Made by a program: the position numbers and the translations under genes. Below the pieces are notes generated by a model, which was given only the letters and a program-made list of their open reading frames with translations, was not told the origin of the DNA and made no database searches. Shown here piece by piece: positions 46,419 to 58,500 of a stretch of DNA of 64,000 nucleotides. The number at the start of each line of letters is the position of its first letter. Positions within the stretch are counted from its first letter, which is position 1. Origin of the DNA: Tenebrio molitor (lineage: Eukaryota > Arthropoda > Insecta > Coleoptera > Tenebrionidae); the NCBI RefSeq assembly GCF_963966145.1, contig NC_091048.1:16120001-16184000 (forward strand), given 5' to 3'.

Positions 46419-49400
46419 AATGAAACAAATTGATCAATTAGTTGTCATCTTCTAAATAATCTCTAAGTTTTGAATATCCATTAGTGACAATTTCGTTCAT
46501 GTACTTTTGTGTCAGACTTTACAGTCCAGAATAATGTCAGAAGTGATAAATTGGATAATTTTGTTGTAAGCTGTTCTAATAGACCTACTAGTTTGACTGA
46601 TGAAAGCAATCGATGGATAGCTGTTAGAAATGTCACTATTAAATAAAAAAAAATACATCGAGTTTCAAACAGTCCTTGGATAACAAATGTTCAGCTGTAG
46701 AAATGATTAAAATAATTTGGCATGTTGATGTCTTTGTGACGTTGGCGTCTCCTTCATTTGGATATTCGGATGTGATCGTGCGATACGCAAAAGGAAAATG
46801 GTGAATCTTCTTAATTCAGTTGCCTTATAATGTGGGGAATTATATGTGTGTCGTGTACAAGCGCGTTCTGAATTAACCACACACAGATTTTCCTTAAGGA
46901 GTTTAATTAACTGCCACCATTTAAAGAAACACGTTCGTAAACACCAGCTTCATCTAACATCATTTACGTTGAAATTCAGTTAGAAGGAAGCTCGGTGCTA
47001 AGTAGTGTGGTAGCGATTTATTATCAAAAGTGGGGGTTATGCAAATTTATTTCAACCGTCTTATGTAGGATAATTTTGTGGAGAAACTCGAAAGGATTTC
47101 ACATTTGGGTAAATGATCTTCAGGATATTGTAACGACGTGTTTAGCGAAAAAGCCGCAATTTTTCACTTTTTTCGTCAGCTTTAAAATTTCATAGAGACG
47201 AAGTAAAAGTAAATAAGTGCATATTAAGGTGTTTAGAGGGCCCTCGAAGAGGCTGCCGTTCATAACCGTCTGTTATCTGAAAGGCAAGTGGTTTCTCGAC
47301 GTCTTGTGTAGTCGATATGTTAAGACCGGTCGGTGTAAACGCGTTGGATGGCTCTTAGAGCGAGTAAAATGGGGCCCCCGGGAGTGCTAGGCTCTTATGA
47401 CCGGAGCAAAGACGACCACTGAGCCTCAGAGAATCTTCCGGTGTCGTCGCAACTTCCAGTAATTCCCCTACCAAGCGATTCGTGGGCTTTTTAGAATATT
47501 TGGGGGATCCTTACTTTTTATAGCTCTTCATTCTACTTTTGCTTTCCTGTCGGATGTTTTTCCACTAAGGGATAAATTTTAAATTTGCGACAACCTATCA
47601 AACATAATCCCTTTTTACGACCGACTGCTCTTTTTTTTCTATAAATTCTAAATGAACATTTTTATAATGCTGCACGGAACGAATTTAATTTTTAAATGGA
47701 TTCTAATGCACCATAGGAGGAGTCCACTCAATCCATCAATTATGAAAACGGCGCGAGGCACTTGTTTTAATATGGCCACAGAGCTTTTAACCGCATCCGT
47801 TTATATAAAAAGTCCACAGTATCTGGAGACGTTGAAATTTTAATGTAGCTCTCTGGCATATTGTTTTACGAGTGGCACACCTTTTCTTTCACTTTGTTAA
47901 TATTTTAGATAGTTTGCATTAGCGTGAAAATGTGTTAAAACTTTTAACAAACTTCGGAAAATCCTAAAACCCAAATCACAAAAATTATCATTATCGCTCA
48001 GGTTCTACAACATTATGAGATATTAGGTGGCAGACAAGTTGGATTTGCAAAATGATTATTTATTTATTAAAACTAAAAATGTACGAGTATTGTTAGTTTA
48101 ATAATAATAAATATACTCGTAATAGAAAACGCAGAGGGAACCTGCTTTCCTTTGTAACTTCAACACTTTATGGCTTTATTACTTGATTGCAGTAATGTAA
48201 CACATTCTGACGTGATGTCCTGTAAAAAATGGGCGTAATGCAAAATAAATGATAATATGTAAAAATAGCGCTTTCAAAGAAATTATTATATCTTAATAAA
48301 AGTACAATAATGAATAATGATAAATAAATCCAGCCTTGACGATATGCACATTTTTTGTAAAAATAATAGTCCTGTCCAACAACTCATAGTCATCCACTGG
48401 ACAGGAGCGCATCAAGTTAATGAAAATAATCGAATCTTTTCCACCTCTTTTTAATTAAAATTTCCAGGGGATTAGTTGATGAACAGTTGTTCAATGACCT
48501 ATAATATGCTCTTGAAAGCCATATTATTCAAAATCACTATTGCATCTTTAAATTTTGTACCTCTTTCTATTATAGTACATATTATTAAAAAATATTATTG
48601 TAGAGAATACGTGGGACGCGTGTAGTAAAAGAAACTGTTCTGCCTTTGGAGACGTTCACAGTTTGAAACACACAATTAATTACACAATAGAGATCTATAG
48701 AGTCTGAGGTCATCAGCATATAAGAGAAATTGCTAGATTTGATCTGGAAAAGCAGCGGGTCCAAATTAAATCCCTGTGGAAGTTGATATAAAATTTCTTG
48801 AGACGTAGCCGTTGTACGTTAGTTCACAATTAAATAAATATGCACGATTGTGCAAATTACCTTGAAATACCAAAACTGGAATAGTTATTTAGCGAGTGCC
48901 TGATTAGTTTGAGCGCTGTAAAATACCCCTACCATACGACATTTGTATTACCCTTTTCGCCTGACTAAATGTTATTTTGCACTTTTGCAGATTTTTATGA
49001 AATAACAAATGTTAAAGTTTTTGACATACAGAACTGCCAACCCGATAAGTTGTATTTTCCCTATTATGATTATGATTATGCTGTCCTGTGTCTAGTGGTC
49101 AGTGCGGAAACATTTCATCTACAATGGGTATTGGATATATAACCTGGTTTGCATCAGGCAAACTGTAACAGTAGTTAGTAACAGTATAATAAAAATTGTG
49201 CTAAAGAATAATATGGTTAATAAAAGGTTATTCTAATGATGGAAATCTTTAACAAAAATAAAAAAACCTATAGAATAAAGGAAATGAAGTAGATAATCAA
49301 GTGGACAATATGTAAAAGAAATGTGTAAAAAGAAATAGAATTGAGGAAAAGTGTAAGACAGAAAAATATAGGGAAGTGAAACGATCCTACACACAAAACG

Positions 49401-50180
49401 GCAGTTAGAGTGCTAGGAGAAATATCAAAAGAAATTTAAAATACAGAAGCAGAAGTCATAACTAAAAACAAATTACACTTTTTGGTATAAGTGCGTTAAG
49501 ATTTTCTTGGTGTATTGCTGCAGTAAAATAATATCATCAAAGAAATAAATCTATATTCAGGACGATATAAAGATAGATTTACATACTACTATAAGTGATT
49601 GGAAAGCCACATTGCTTAATGATTACTGTTATTCTGCTTTTAGACAGGCAAATTTACGATTTCTCTAACACATAATAAGATGCTTTTAAGATATAAATCT
49701 TCTCAAACATTCTGTTCGGCTTGATAAATTTAATGCACCGTGTCACTGTCATTCGTTGCATGTTGTCTACGCCATTCGTATTTTTTGCTCATAATTTCCG
49801 TGGAGTGCCCTTGGTGCGAGTGGTTGTGTTTGGTATTTTTAGGAGAAAATGGCATTTCAAGATTCTGTACGTCTGCTGTTGGAATTTAATTGGTTGGAGC
49901 TTGGTCGCTTGTTCCCTAATGTCTTGGGTTGGCTAATGACGCGTCTGAAAATTCGAAATATTAAGCTCCGTCTATAACGAGGGGCTTTTATTCCTTCACA
50001 AGTCTACCAGAAATTATCAATTATACCGAAGCCTGATTAATGGCACTGCGAGTACTTCTGCCCTAATATATAATTATATTTAATATCGATTCCTTGCGCA
50101 CAAATGCTCAAGTGCAGGAAGGCACACCGTGTGATCGTTGTTGACTTGCTCTAATGATGCATCCAAGAGACTTGTGACAG
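46419..50180. other. 3.7 kb mostly unique, gene-free
   Basis: Almost no transposons. 47240-47480 is GC-rich for this window and 50100-50270 as well. Short frames (46995-47195, 47652-47843, 49721-49936) show no known motif. 48890-48984 is a half copy of the foldback at 27271. Confidence 0.45.
48890..48984 (-). repeat. Half copy of the foldback at 27271-27395
   Basis: TTGAGCGCTGTAAAATACCC and, downstream, TTTTCGCCTGACTAAATGTT-type sequence then ATTTTGCAC are shared with 27271-27395; the outer part is in inverted order. Confidence 0.55.
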
Positions 50181-50267
50181 AGCGCCGTTGTCATGACGAC
50201 GTCGTCAAGCGACATCTTCGAGGGGGCCACCTCGTCGAATTCTTGCTCCATGTGCGAAACCGTGTAA
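50181..50267 (+). CDS. Possible last exon of an unknown gene
   Basis: After an acceptor-like CTTGTGACAG, a 28-codon frame reads SAVVMTTSSSDIFEGATSSN and ends SCSMCETV followed by TAA. About 50 bp after the stop lies AATAAA (50319). Third codon positions are strongly G/C, unlike the surroundings. The final ETV resembles a class I PDZ-binding motif, which would suit a membrane protein. Against it: the exon is tiny, no preceding exon was found, and the minus strand also has a GC-rich 47-codon frame (50108-50251, starting MEQEFDEVAPSKMSLDDVVM). Which strand codes, if either, cannot be settled here. Confidence 0.3.
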   Translation, partial: SAVVMTTSSSDIFEGATSSNSCSMCETV

Positions 50268-50318
50268 TTATATAAGTGTACTTATGTTGAGAATTTTTCC
50301 GTATATAACACCGGTATC

Positions 50319-50324
50319 AATAAA
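50319..50324 (+). promoter_or_regulatory. Polyadenylation signal candidate
   Basis: AATAAA about 50 bp after the TAA of the possible last exon. Such hexamers are frequent by chance in AT-rich DNA. Confidence 0.25.
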
Positions 50325-50344
50325 AAATTATTTAGAGATGTAGA

Positions 50345-51309
50345 GATGTCGGTGATCACCGTGAAAGTAATCGAATGCTTTGTGTTGCGCTTTCGTTTTT
50401 CGTAAACCTTTCCAAAAGTGTTCGTTGAGTACATCTTGTACACATCATCCCACTTGTCTGCTTCTTCCACCGCCTTACCTCTTAAGGTATTACAGGTTTT
50501 TCTATCTCGTTATAATAGCATTATAAAAGAAAACAGAATAGCATTAACTCAGTTTGCTTTTGGCGATGTTTGTATTCCATGACAGGCTTTCTTCATAAAA
50601 TTGCTTTGGAAACGTCTGCATCAGACTACACCTTGAGAAATGGTCTTTGCGGTACAAGTCCCTTAAGCACACCGTACATGTTCCTGTTGAACAAACAACT
50701 ATCTCAATAATGCCGTGATACCTTGCCAATAATTCACGGGGGAATTCTACAAATTCTCTGACTTTAACATTCTACTGATTATTTCAAAGTAGCAATTAGT
50801 TAAATAGCAATAAATCAAAATCTTACAAAATGTTTTGAGAATTTAAGAATTTAAGTGACTCAATATAAATGACCTGTAATAAAACTAAGCCAAGACAATA
50901 TAAGACTTGAAAAAACTTATTTTTAATAACTTACACAATAGGTAGTAACACAAGAGTCTCTGTTTTATAAAACAATATTTAAAGGAACTTTCCAATTACA
51001 AATATGAAGGAGAATGTAGTTCCTAAATATACAGGAAACAATAAATGGAAACGCTCATACTGCTTTAATAATGATTAATTCCCATTATACGTGTTCAGCC
51101 AATCAGAGCGCTTGCTTTCATCCAATCAAAAATGTTTATCGAGGTTAAAACGTCCTGTTACTCTGTCATCTGTCAAAAGTGATTAAAATTGCATGCTACT
51201 CCTGTCAGATTGTCAAATTGTTTTTAATAATCGTGTTTTTAATAACTGTAAGTATATATTATAAATAAATAATTAACGTTAAAGTTTGTATTTTGGATTT
51301 AATCTTGCC
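50345..51309. other. Gap, nothing recognised
   Basis: Unique AT-rich sequence. The minus frames 50282-50470 and 50544-50729 have no recognisable motif. Confidence 0.4.
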
Positions 51310-51404
51310 AAAAATAACACGACCTCATTTTTTATAAATATAACGCGACCTAATTTTTTAAATCTGATAAATTTCCCAATTTTCACTTAAACATTTTTGT
51401 TTTA

Positions 51405-51507
51405 GACAATTTTACTCGTTGAATTTGGGCATTTTTATTCAAAGGTTAAACCCTCGAGCTAAAGCTAACCAGAATAAAAATGCCCAAATTCAACTCGTAA
51501 AATTGTC
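51405..51507. repeat. Foldback hairpin with CCTCGAGC tip
   Basis: GACAATTTTACTCGTTGAAT.. and its exact inverse form ~36 bp arms enclosing AACCCTCGAGCTAAAGC. Confidence 0.85.
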
Positions 51508-51512
51508 TCTTT

Positions 51513-51693
51513 TTTGTCGAAGTAAACTTGACATTTCAATGAGAATTTTGTTGCCTAGCAATCTAACGAAAAAAACTGTCTCTGAAAGCATTACGAGTCC
51601 GTACGACGAGTAATTTTTTCTGGCAGTTTTTTGAGTTCAATTACTAGACGATAAAACTCGAATTATAAATGTCAAGTTTACTTCGACCCAAAA
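51513..51693. repeat. Second foldback beside the first
   Basis: GTCGAAGTAAACTTGACATT and its inverse near 51667-51690; the interior includes CGAGTAATTTTTT and GACGATAAAACTCG. Confidence 0.7.
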
Positions 51694-52082
51694 AAAAAGC
51701 TTGAGTGTAATTCGGTAAGACAATTTAATGAATACGTAAATCACTATGATGCAGACCTACTACTACTACTGTCAAAAGTTTGGTTCCGTTTTGTCGCTGG
51801 AAAAGTTAGGGCAAACTTTTTTCGCTGTCATAATGACAAAAACACCGCTGCTTATGGGATTTTTAGTGTATGAATTAAATTGTCAAAGCAAAAAGTTTTC
51901 GTAAAATTGAAAAATTTATCCGATAAAAAAATTAGGTCTTGTTATTTTATCTTCGATTAATCTATGATTATGAATTTATGAATTATGAACCCTATTTCAA
52001 AAAATGTTTTAATATTTAGATGTGTAGATAGATTGCAATCGTTGCTAAAAATTTTGTTAATACCCATGCTTTACCTCAACAT

Positions 52083-52315
52083 TTTGACCAGCAGCCTAGA
52101 TGAACTCTTGGAAATCGTCTGGCAACGTTCACATGAAACAACTTTTTTATTCAAGTCCTGTAATTACCATAGACGAACTTTATATACATATCGAAAATGT
52201 TTCAAGAATAATTCGTGACTTTCATCCAGCCCGTATCTATAATGAAAGACACTGTTTTAAAGATTTTTTTAATGTGATTGTGTTTTTTTGGTTTCATATT
52301 CGAAACGCAACATAG
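52083..52315 (+). pseudogene. Possible transposase C-terminal fragment
   Basis: The frame reads VITIDELYIHIENVSRIIRD, like the helical tail (T..EL..RI..A...IR..) after the catalytic domain in insect IS630-type transposases. Weak resemblance only, with no catalytic motif. The neighbouring frame 51985-52218 is its shadow. Confidence 0.3.
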
Positions 52316-52994
52316 GTTACGGATTTACAAAGGTAGGTTCTTATTCTTTTTTTGTGTGCCATTCTTAACGACAACTTTTCCAGTGACTACCAGACGTTTT
52401 TCCGATTGCATTGTTTCTTCGTTTTTATAATAGATTTTTTTTTCCTTATTTGTTCAGTGGCCCAGAAGTAGAGACCTATCGCAGCTTTAAATATTTGTTA
52501 CACATTTCATTAACTAACTGTTTACTAAGAAACACGTATTAATTATGAAAACATGCCTATTTAACTTAAAAATGAAAACTGGCAACATTATTTTAAGCAA
52601 AAAATATAATTTTATTCTATTGTTCTTTTTGATATATTTGCACATCTTATTATCTGGTGAGACCTCCTCTAGACCTCATTAACATTTGACACCTATGTGG
52701 CATATTTCTGATAAGATTGTCAATGTGGCATTCATGTAATGTGTATAGCCGATTTTCGCGCCCTAACAACTGTCTTTGTAGATTGTCTCAAATACAAATT
52801 CTGGACGGCCAAAGGCAGTATAATCATGAAAATTACGTCAACACGATACCTTTGTGCAGTGACTGACCGGTTTCGGAAAATTATTAATTCTGTGCGCCCT
52901 GCTAAGAAGATACCATCTCAAACCATAATGTTGTTGTTTGGATTGAACTTCACCCAAAAACAATTTTATTAAATAAAATTTAAGTAAAATGGAA
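52316..52994. other. Gap, nothing recognised
   Basis: Unique AT-rich DNA. The plus frame 52739-52972 (77 codons) has no known motif. Confidence 0.35.
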
Positions 52995-53012
52995 TTTATT
53001 TAATAATTTATT
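52995..53012 (-). promoter_or_regulatory. Two polyadenylation signals
   Basis: On the minus strand AATAAA occurs at 53012-53007, overlapping the stop codon, and at 53000-52995. A compact 3' end of this type is seen in small insect genes. Confidence 0.4.
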
Positions 53013-53541
53013 CCAACGGTATGGGGCGTCGGAAACCTGTAGTTAAATTTAATAACTCGGGGCAAATTAATTTCAGTTTCTCGCATACACAATTTTTCTT
53101 TTTTTCACAAATTTGTTCAACAACAAAACGCATCGTCAAGTTAGCTCTAGGGGTCGTTAATGCTACTCCTACAATATTATTAGACTGAACATCAGTACTA
53201 CATAAAATGTTGGCAACATTTCGAATAACTGGTTTGCAGATTTCAAATGAGAGGTTATTTTTGTCTTTGTTGTAAATGACCTTAGGATCCCTATTTATTG
53301 TTTCTAGAGTTTGGAAAGCTAACATATTTGAATTAGGAAAAGTGGAATATTTCCTAACAAGTGCGTAAATAATATTTCAACACTAAAAGTTCAATTTTGA
53401 TCATTTCCTGAGATACGTAGCTTGAAATATGTCAAAGATAACCTCAACGTTGTTCAATATTCGTGCGCTGTTACTTTTCAGGTACCTATTTGGCCTGTCT
53501 TGCATATTCTTCAACATCAAACGATTCACGATAGCAGACAT
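53008..53541 (-). CDS. Candidate two-exon host gene, unknown product (133 aa)
   Basis: Proposed structure on the minus strand: exon 1 from 53541 to 53486, intron 53485-53354 (132 bp, GT at 53485, AG at 53354), exon 2 from 53353 to 53008. Exon 1 starts MSAIVNRLMLKNMQDRPN with AAAATG context. Exon 2 is open for 115 codons and includes STFPNSNMLAFQTLETINRD, CKPVIRNVANILCSTDVQSN, NIVGVALTTPRANLTMRFVV and a Cys/Lys stretch EQICEKKKNCVCEK, ending TTGFRRPIPLE. The splice joins both in one frame. No signal peptide or membrane segment. The stop overlaps AATAAA and a second AATAAA follows within 8 bp. It is repeat-free and has ordinary amino-acid composition, which sets it apart from all transposase remnants here. 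I do not recognise the family. The plus frame 53422-53628 is antisense to it. Confidence 0.5.
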
Positions 53542-53723
53542 TTTAATAGAATTTCCGTAAATTTACTCGAACACCTTAAACGCCTTCACAAACTTTGTTT
53601 TTTTTTTAACAAAATTATTTCTCTATAGTAACGAAAACAGAACAATTTTGATTCCATTTTTTAATTTATAAATATGTAATAATAATTATTGAAAATCCAA
53701 ACTCCAGTAGAAAAAATACATGT

Positions 53724-53842
53724 GTGCAATACGTAGGAAAATCATTTTTTCCGTACAAGGCATGTTTTTCATCTCGGCTATCGCCTCGATCAAAAATCCC
53801 ACGCCTAATACGAAAAAAAATTACATTTCCTAACTTATTGTA
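53724..53842. repeat. Foldback hairpin with CTCGGCTATCGCCTCG tip
   Basis: AATACGTAGGAAAATCATTT at the left pairs loosely with TACATTTCCTAACTTATTGTA at the right. The right outer end (TACAAATAGCTATTGAA) matches TACATAAATAGCTATTCCA beside 38452. Confidence 0.75.
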
Positions 53843-54148
53843 CAAATAGCTATTGAAATTTTCGTAATGTCGTTTAGCTATTTAAATATGCAGGAGCTAG
53901 TAACACTCATAACAAAATGATTAAAATTTTACAATAAAAACTTTAAGCGTTCGGTGTTTTTTTATCTTAATTAATTTGACAAACTTGTTTTTTACCAATA
54001 AGAAAGTTGTGGAGATACTTTAACCTGAGATAGTACGTGTTAAAAGAACGCAAAATAACCCAACTTTGCCTTATACAAATGTTAATGGTAAAATACCGCA
54101 AAATTTGATGTTTTAAATAATTGTCCAAAATTAGAGATAACAAACTTA
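53843..54148. other. Gap, nothing recognised
   Basis: AT-rich, no gene. Confidence 0.35.
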
Positions 54149-54278
54149 TGGCCGTTTGCACCGACATTCCTTATTTTTAAACCAAGTTTAAAAACAATTG
54201 TTGCTACGATTTTAATAATAATTGTAACCAAGGTTTTAAGCTCTTCTTAATTTTAAACTACGACGGTGCAAACGGCTA
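54149..54278 (+). mobile_element. 130 bp PIF/Harbinger-like MITE, TTA duplicated
   Basis: TGGCCGTTTGCACCG and CGGTGCAAACGGCTA are the ends, flanked by TTA at 54146-54148 and 54279-54281. Intact relative of the split copy at 10366-11076. Confidence 0.9.
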
Positions 54279-54281
54279 TTA

Positions 54282-55729
54282 GTTACTTTTGATATTTATT
54301 CGTTATTATATTTGTTTGACGGCATGGACAGCTAGTATCATCGACACTGTTTGTACAACCGCACCATCTGAAATGAATGCAAATTGAAATGCGATGATAT
54401 GTAATAATAAAACAGACAGTGCAATGTGCATCGAGTTAATTGTTATCAAAAATTAATTTTTCCAGATGACATTTAATAGCGAAATAAAAACATTTCAGTG
54501 GGAATGTTTTTCAAAAGTTTTAACCACGAGGAATATTTTTGTTAACATTAAATTGGCCAATCTGAAGAAAAACACGTTCCATGAAAATAGGGCACTTAAC
54601 GAAGGCAGTAAATTACAGCGCAAACACACTTATTTGCATTAAAACAATAGTTACTCATTGGAAAACGTTGTGTAACGTAATTGTTATTTTCCAAAAGGAT
54701 ACTTAACGTAATTAAACTGCACTGAAAGGCTTAAAGGATGGTATGCAAATGAAATTTGCAGAATGCACCCGCTTGCAATATTTATATTTTTTAATAAGGA
54801 CACGCTGTCAGGACGTAGTCGCACAACAAAAGGTGCCGCCGATTTAACATTGCTATTTCAGAATTGTTCCAGGAAAACTGAAATTGCTCCAGACAGAATC
54901 GTCTGCCGCAAAGCTTTGAAGCAAGAACTTCCATCTGCGTCACATCCTGTTCGATTTCGCCGACATTTGATTATAAACCATAATTGATTTCTTCATCAAA
55001 TTGTCTACGAGAAGTGAATGCGGAATGAGACTGTGATTTAGTTTTCAATGTACGTCTCTGTTTCAGGTCGTGGCAAATATTTGTTTTGTGTTTATGCATG
55101 CAAATACGGTAATTGTCGTTTATTGCCGCACGTATGCGGCCGACGTTTAATGCTTGTACTTCTTTGTTTACCAGTTCATGCATTATCGAGCAAAATCTAT
55201 TTTAAGAGGATTTGTTTACAAAAAATTCAAAACGATCACATGCAGATTCTTTTTATTGTTCTTTTTCCACTGAAAAGTTGGAAAAGTTTGTTGAAACAAG
55301 CTTCAAGGAAGAAGATCGTGTAGTTGATCTTTATTGGATATGAACATCCTCCAGTGCGGAACGATAGAAAACATGGAACATGTGTGTGAGCCTCGGGGTT
55401 TGTGAAAAATGTATGCTGGATTTAATGACTTGAAAATATTCGCTGACGTTTGCGAGTTGAGGTCAAATGAAACTTCATTCTGGCTTTTTCAAGGAAATTG
55501 TTACAATTCCCTTATGAGCGGTCTCCACGTTAATCCATCCCTTATACTCCACACGACTTAATTTGTCGACGACGAAAATGATGCTGTAAAAAGCCAACTG
55601 TCGAGCTAAAGAGTAAATTGTATTTTTCAGCTGCCAAGTATACTTTTACTACTATACAATTTATTATGTGCTTCTAGCCAGCTAGATGAAAGCTATTTCA
55701 ATAAATATTTATTGTTAGAAATTTACTTA
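54282..55729. other. 1.4 kb gene-free stretch
   Basis: Apparently unique. Frames at 54763-54987, 54971-55183 and 55048-55323 overlap on opposite strands without known motifs. Confidence 0.4.
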
Positions 55730-55864
55730 GGGCCGGTTCACCAACGCCAGTTAAAGTTAACTGTAGGCTAAAATATACGAAAACATTGTTATAACAATAG
55801 ATAACTGAGTAACGAAGCATTTTAACCTACAGTTAACTTTAACTGGCGTTGATGAAATCGGGCC
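55730..55864. mobile_element. 135 bp PIF-like MITE
   Basis: GGGCCGGTTCACCAACGCCA at the left; the right end is GGCGTTGATGAAATCGGGCC. Inner arms AGTTAAAGTTAACTGTAGG and inverse. Flanked by TTA on the left and TTG on the right. Confidence 0.8.
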
Positions 55865-56952
55865 TTGGTATATTTGGAAACTCTTAACAATTTCCCACTT
55901 ACTACGACTGGAAATTTTGTACTTTAACAGTAAATTAAAATTTCAATTTTAACAGAAACTGTTAAATAATATACCATAAAATTGTTGCTCTATTTCATAT
56001 GTAATTTTTTTAGACACTACTGGCGTATTATTGCAGTATCAGGAATTTGTAGCTATGTAATTTGGTTTTTATCTTATCAGTTTGTTTTCAAATACTTTTA
56101 GATATACTGTTTATTGGAATAAAAAAATAATAAAGCATGTTGATTTTTACTCCGAAGGAATGTTAATTAAAGTTTCTTATTTAAGATTGCCCTTTACAAA
56201 AAGTGTGATGTGTAGTAATAGTATTAATTTTACTTTTTTTTTGTTTTGGACAAAATTTATACATGTCTACAATATTTTGCCTAAAGGAGCTTTATTACCA
56301 AAATATAGGAAACATTCATTTTTATAATTTTTTCAATAATTAATACGGCCACTCTGTGCTTGTTTGGCTTAAAATGTTTTCGTTCACGGCAAGTTTTATA
56401 CAAAGTTTATATGTACGAGTATTTACTAGTTATTCTTTTTTAGTTGAATTTTTATTTACAGTTCGAGCAAATGATCAATTTGTCTGATAGATATTTATTA
56501 AGGGAGATGTGAACATGAATATCTCCCGTGGTGCATACAATATTTTATTTTTTAGTGTCTATACTTAAAAGTTAAACTTTTTTAAAAACATTTTGTAGGG
56601 AAGATTGCGTGAATATATGGTTACTATGATTTCGTTCTCATGAGTTTGTTGTAAACAACGGGGAGGGTGAAGAAATTTGAAATATCCCAAGGGAGTTGAG
56701 TTGTTTTTCATAATCTGTATCTGTCAACCCGTTCAACTGAATATAGCGAATGGGAATGTCAAAACATCTTTGACTTTTAAATATATTAATAAAGCGCTTT
56801 CTTAAATGGAAACCTACGAATGAGAAGATCTAGGTTTAAGTGATTAGAATTAATTCAATTTTAACTAGAGTTACTAAATAAAATACAGACACACTTTTAT
56901 AAAATACTTGGAAGGATTTGAAATGTTGCAAAAATAAGTACTTAATATACAA
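55865..56952. other. Gap, nothing recognised
   Basis: AT-rich; the frame 56082-56327 has no known motif. Confidence 0.4.
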
Positions 56953-57129
56953 GTCGCAAAATATAGCTTGATACTTGGGAAATGGATGCGCAGTGAAATT
57001 GTGGGAAGTAGTGGGGAGAGACCTACTGTAAACGAAGCCGTTGGAGGATTTTCGGTCTTTCTTGCAACTGGGATTTCTCATTCTATCTGCGCATCTCAAG
57101 TATCAAACTACGTTGTGCCGTTGTGCGAC
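56953..57129 (-). mobile_element. MITE family C, copy 2
   Basis: Inverted copy of 12507-12675: GTCGCAAAAT..TAGCTTGATACTTGGGAAA at the left, TCAAGTATCAAACTACG.. and GTGCGAC at the right. The frame crossing it is not a gene. Confidence 0.75.
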
Positions 57130-57428
57130 CTGGTTTGTAGAATTATAACGATAATTGAAGAAATATTTAGTGACACATTCTTTTGTACTTATTTCAGGAC
57201 ATTCAAAGCGCTAGAGACAAAACCTAGTTCGTCTACAAACTGGGGAAGTTCCAAGCAGTCTTCATCTTAAACCACGTATCCGCAAGTAAAGTTATAAGTT
57301 AAGTATAGTTCAACTGACAAAACTAAATTTCTAGAATTCTAGGTAGACTTCTGGGGTGCAGCTCACAATTAGATTTAAACAGATCTGTCTAGATTAATGG
57401 ATAAAAAATCACGAAACCATGCGTTAGG

Positions 57429-57896
57429 TACCGTGTGATTTTAAATGATTGTGACTTTTTTTCTTAAGTTGGGAACATTTTTCATAAATTATTTTGGCAA
57501 ACTTGATACCTTAATCAACACATTGGCGTACGTACAGTCGATGGACAAATAAAACTGGGACAAAAATGACAATCACATAAGTCAAAATTTACTAATTTGC
57601 ATGGTTTAATTACGGCTTTATCACAAATAGGTTAACTTTGGTATGACATATTATATACACACTGACAAATATATTGACAATTAAATGGTCTGATTTACAT
57701 AGATTAAATTTTAAATGTCCCAGTTTTATTTGTCCACCGACCGTACGTCATTTTGACATTTTATGTATTAATAAATTGTGTCAAATAAGCGAGGGCGCCT
57801 ATGTTTATGTCAACTGTCACATTAAAAAGCAGAATAACCAACAATAACATTACCAACCTATGAAAAAAAGTCACATTCATTTGAAATCACCCGGTA
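57429..57896. mobile_element. 468 bp TIR element containing another MITE
   Basis: TACCGTGTGATTTTAAATGA.. and its inverse ending AATCACCCGGTA, ~45 bp arms with GTGACTTTTTTTC. Confidence 0.8.
57533..57745. mobile_element. 213 bp mariner-type MITE, nested
   Basis: TACAGTCGATGGACAAATAA at the left and its inverse ending CCGACCGTA. The ends resemble those of 59129-59310 (TACAGTCGCGGACAAAAA), so both are probably moved by related transposases. Confidence 0.85.
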
Positions 57897-58500
57897 GTAC
57901 TTCCTCGACGTAAAATTCAGTGGTTTTTATGTCAATCAATCTCTCGCTGGACAAACTTTAGTAGTAGATGATAGTACGAGTAGGCCTGTGGCCTGGTCGA
58001 ACAATTTTCTCATCTCGTAACGTAATAACTAATAAGCTAATAAGAGTAATAAGACACGTTACGATACCCATATCATAAATGACCGTAAAATTTTTAAAAA
58101 CTATACTGGGTGCCCCAAAACTCGCTGAACAACTCAATGGGGCAATGTCAACTCATGTTAAAAAATAATGAGAGAAATAATAAAAAAAATTATACCTCTT
58201 AAATTTGAAGATATGGAACCTCAAAAGGTGCAGCTTTGATCTCATTTATTTTAAATATTAAAAAAGATTTTGACTATTTGTCTTTTACTAGCCAGTGGCA
58301 TAATAATTCTGAACGATTGTGATCAGGTTTGCAATTATTTTCTTCATTACTTCCAGCATTTCCAAATAGTAATTTTATGTCCGTTTTACCTCAAATAACG
58401 TACACTTGCTTTCAAAACTTTCGCGTACACCTATTTTTCGCTGTATTATATCAGGGTTGTAATTAATCAACTCTGACATTTAAACTTTTGAAAAGTCAAA

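Larger units (their letters stand above)
51310..51949. mobile_element. 640 bp inverted-repeat element with two inner foldbacks
   Basis: AAAATAACACGACCT at the left and AGGTCTTGTTATTTT at the right start the outer arms. They continue with TCTGATAAATTT.CCAATTTT and inverse. Inside are hairpins 51405-51507 and 51513-51693. Confidence 0.65.

Noticed and set aside
49721..49936. 71-codon hydrophobic frame
   Set aside because: No motif, no splice support, composition explained by T-rich sequence.
50108..50251. Minus-strand ORF starting MEQEFDEVAPSKMSLDDVVM
   Set aside because: Looks protein-like, but overlaps the plus-strand exon candidate that has an acceptor and a polyadenylation signal; kept only as an alternative in that entry.
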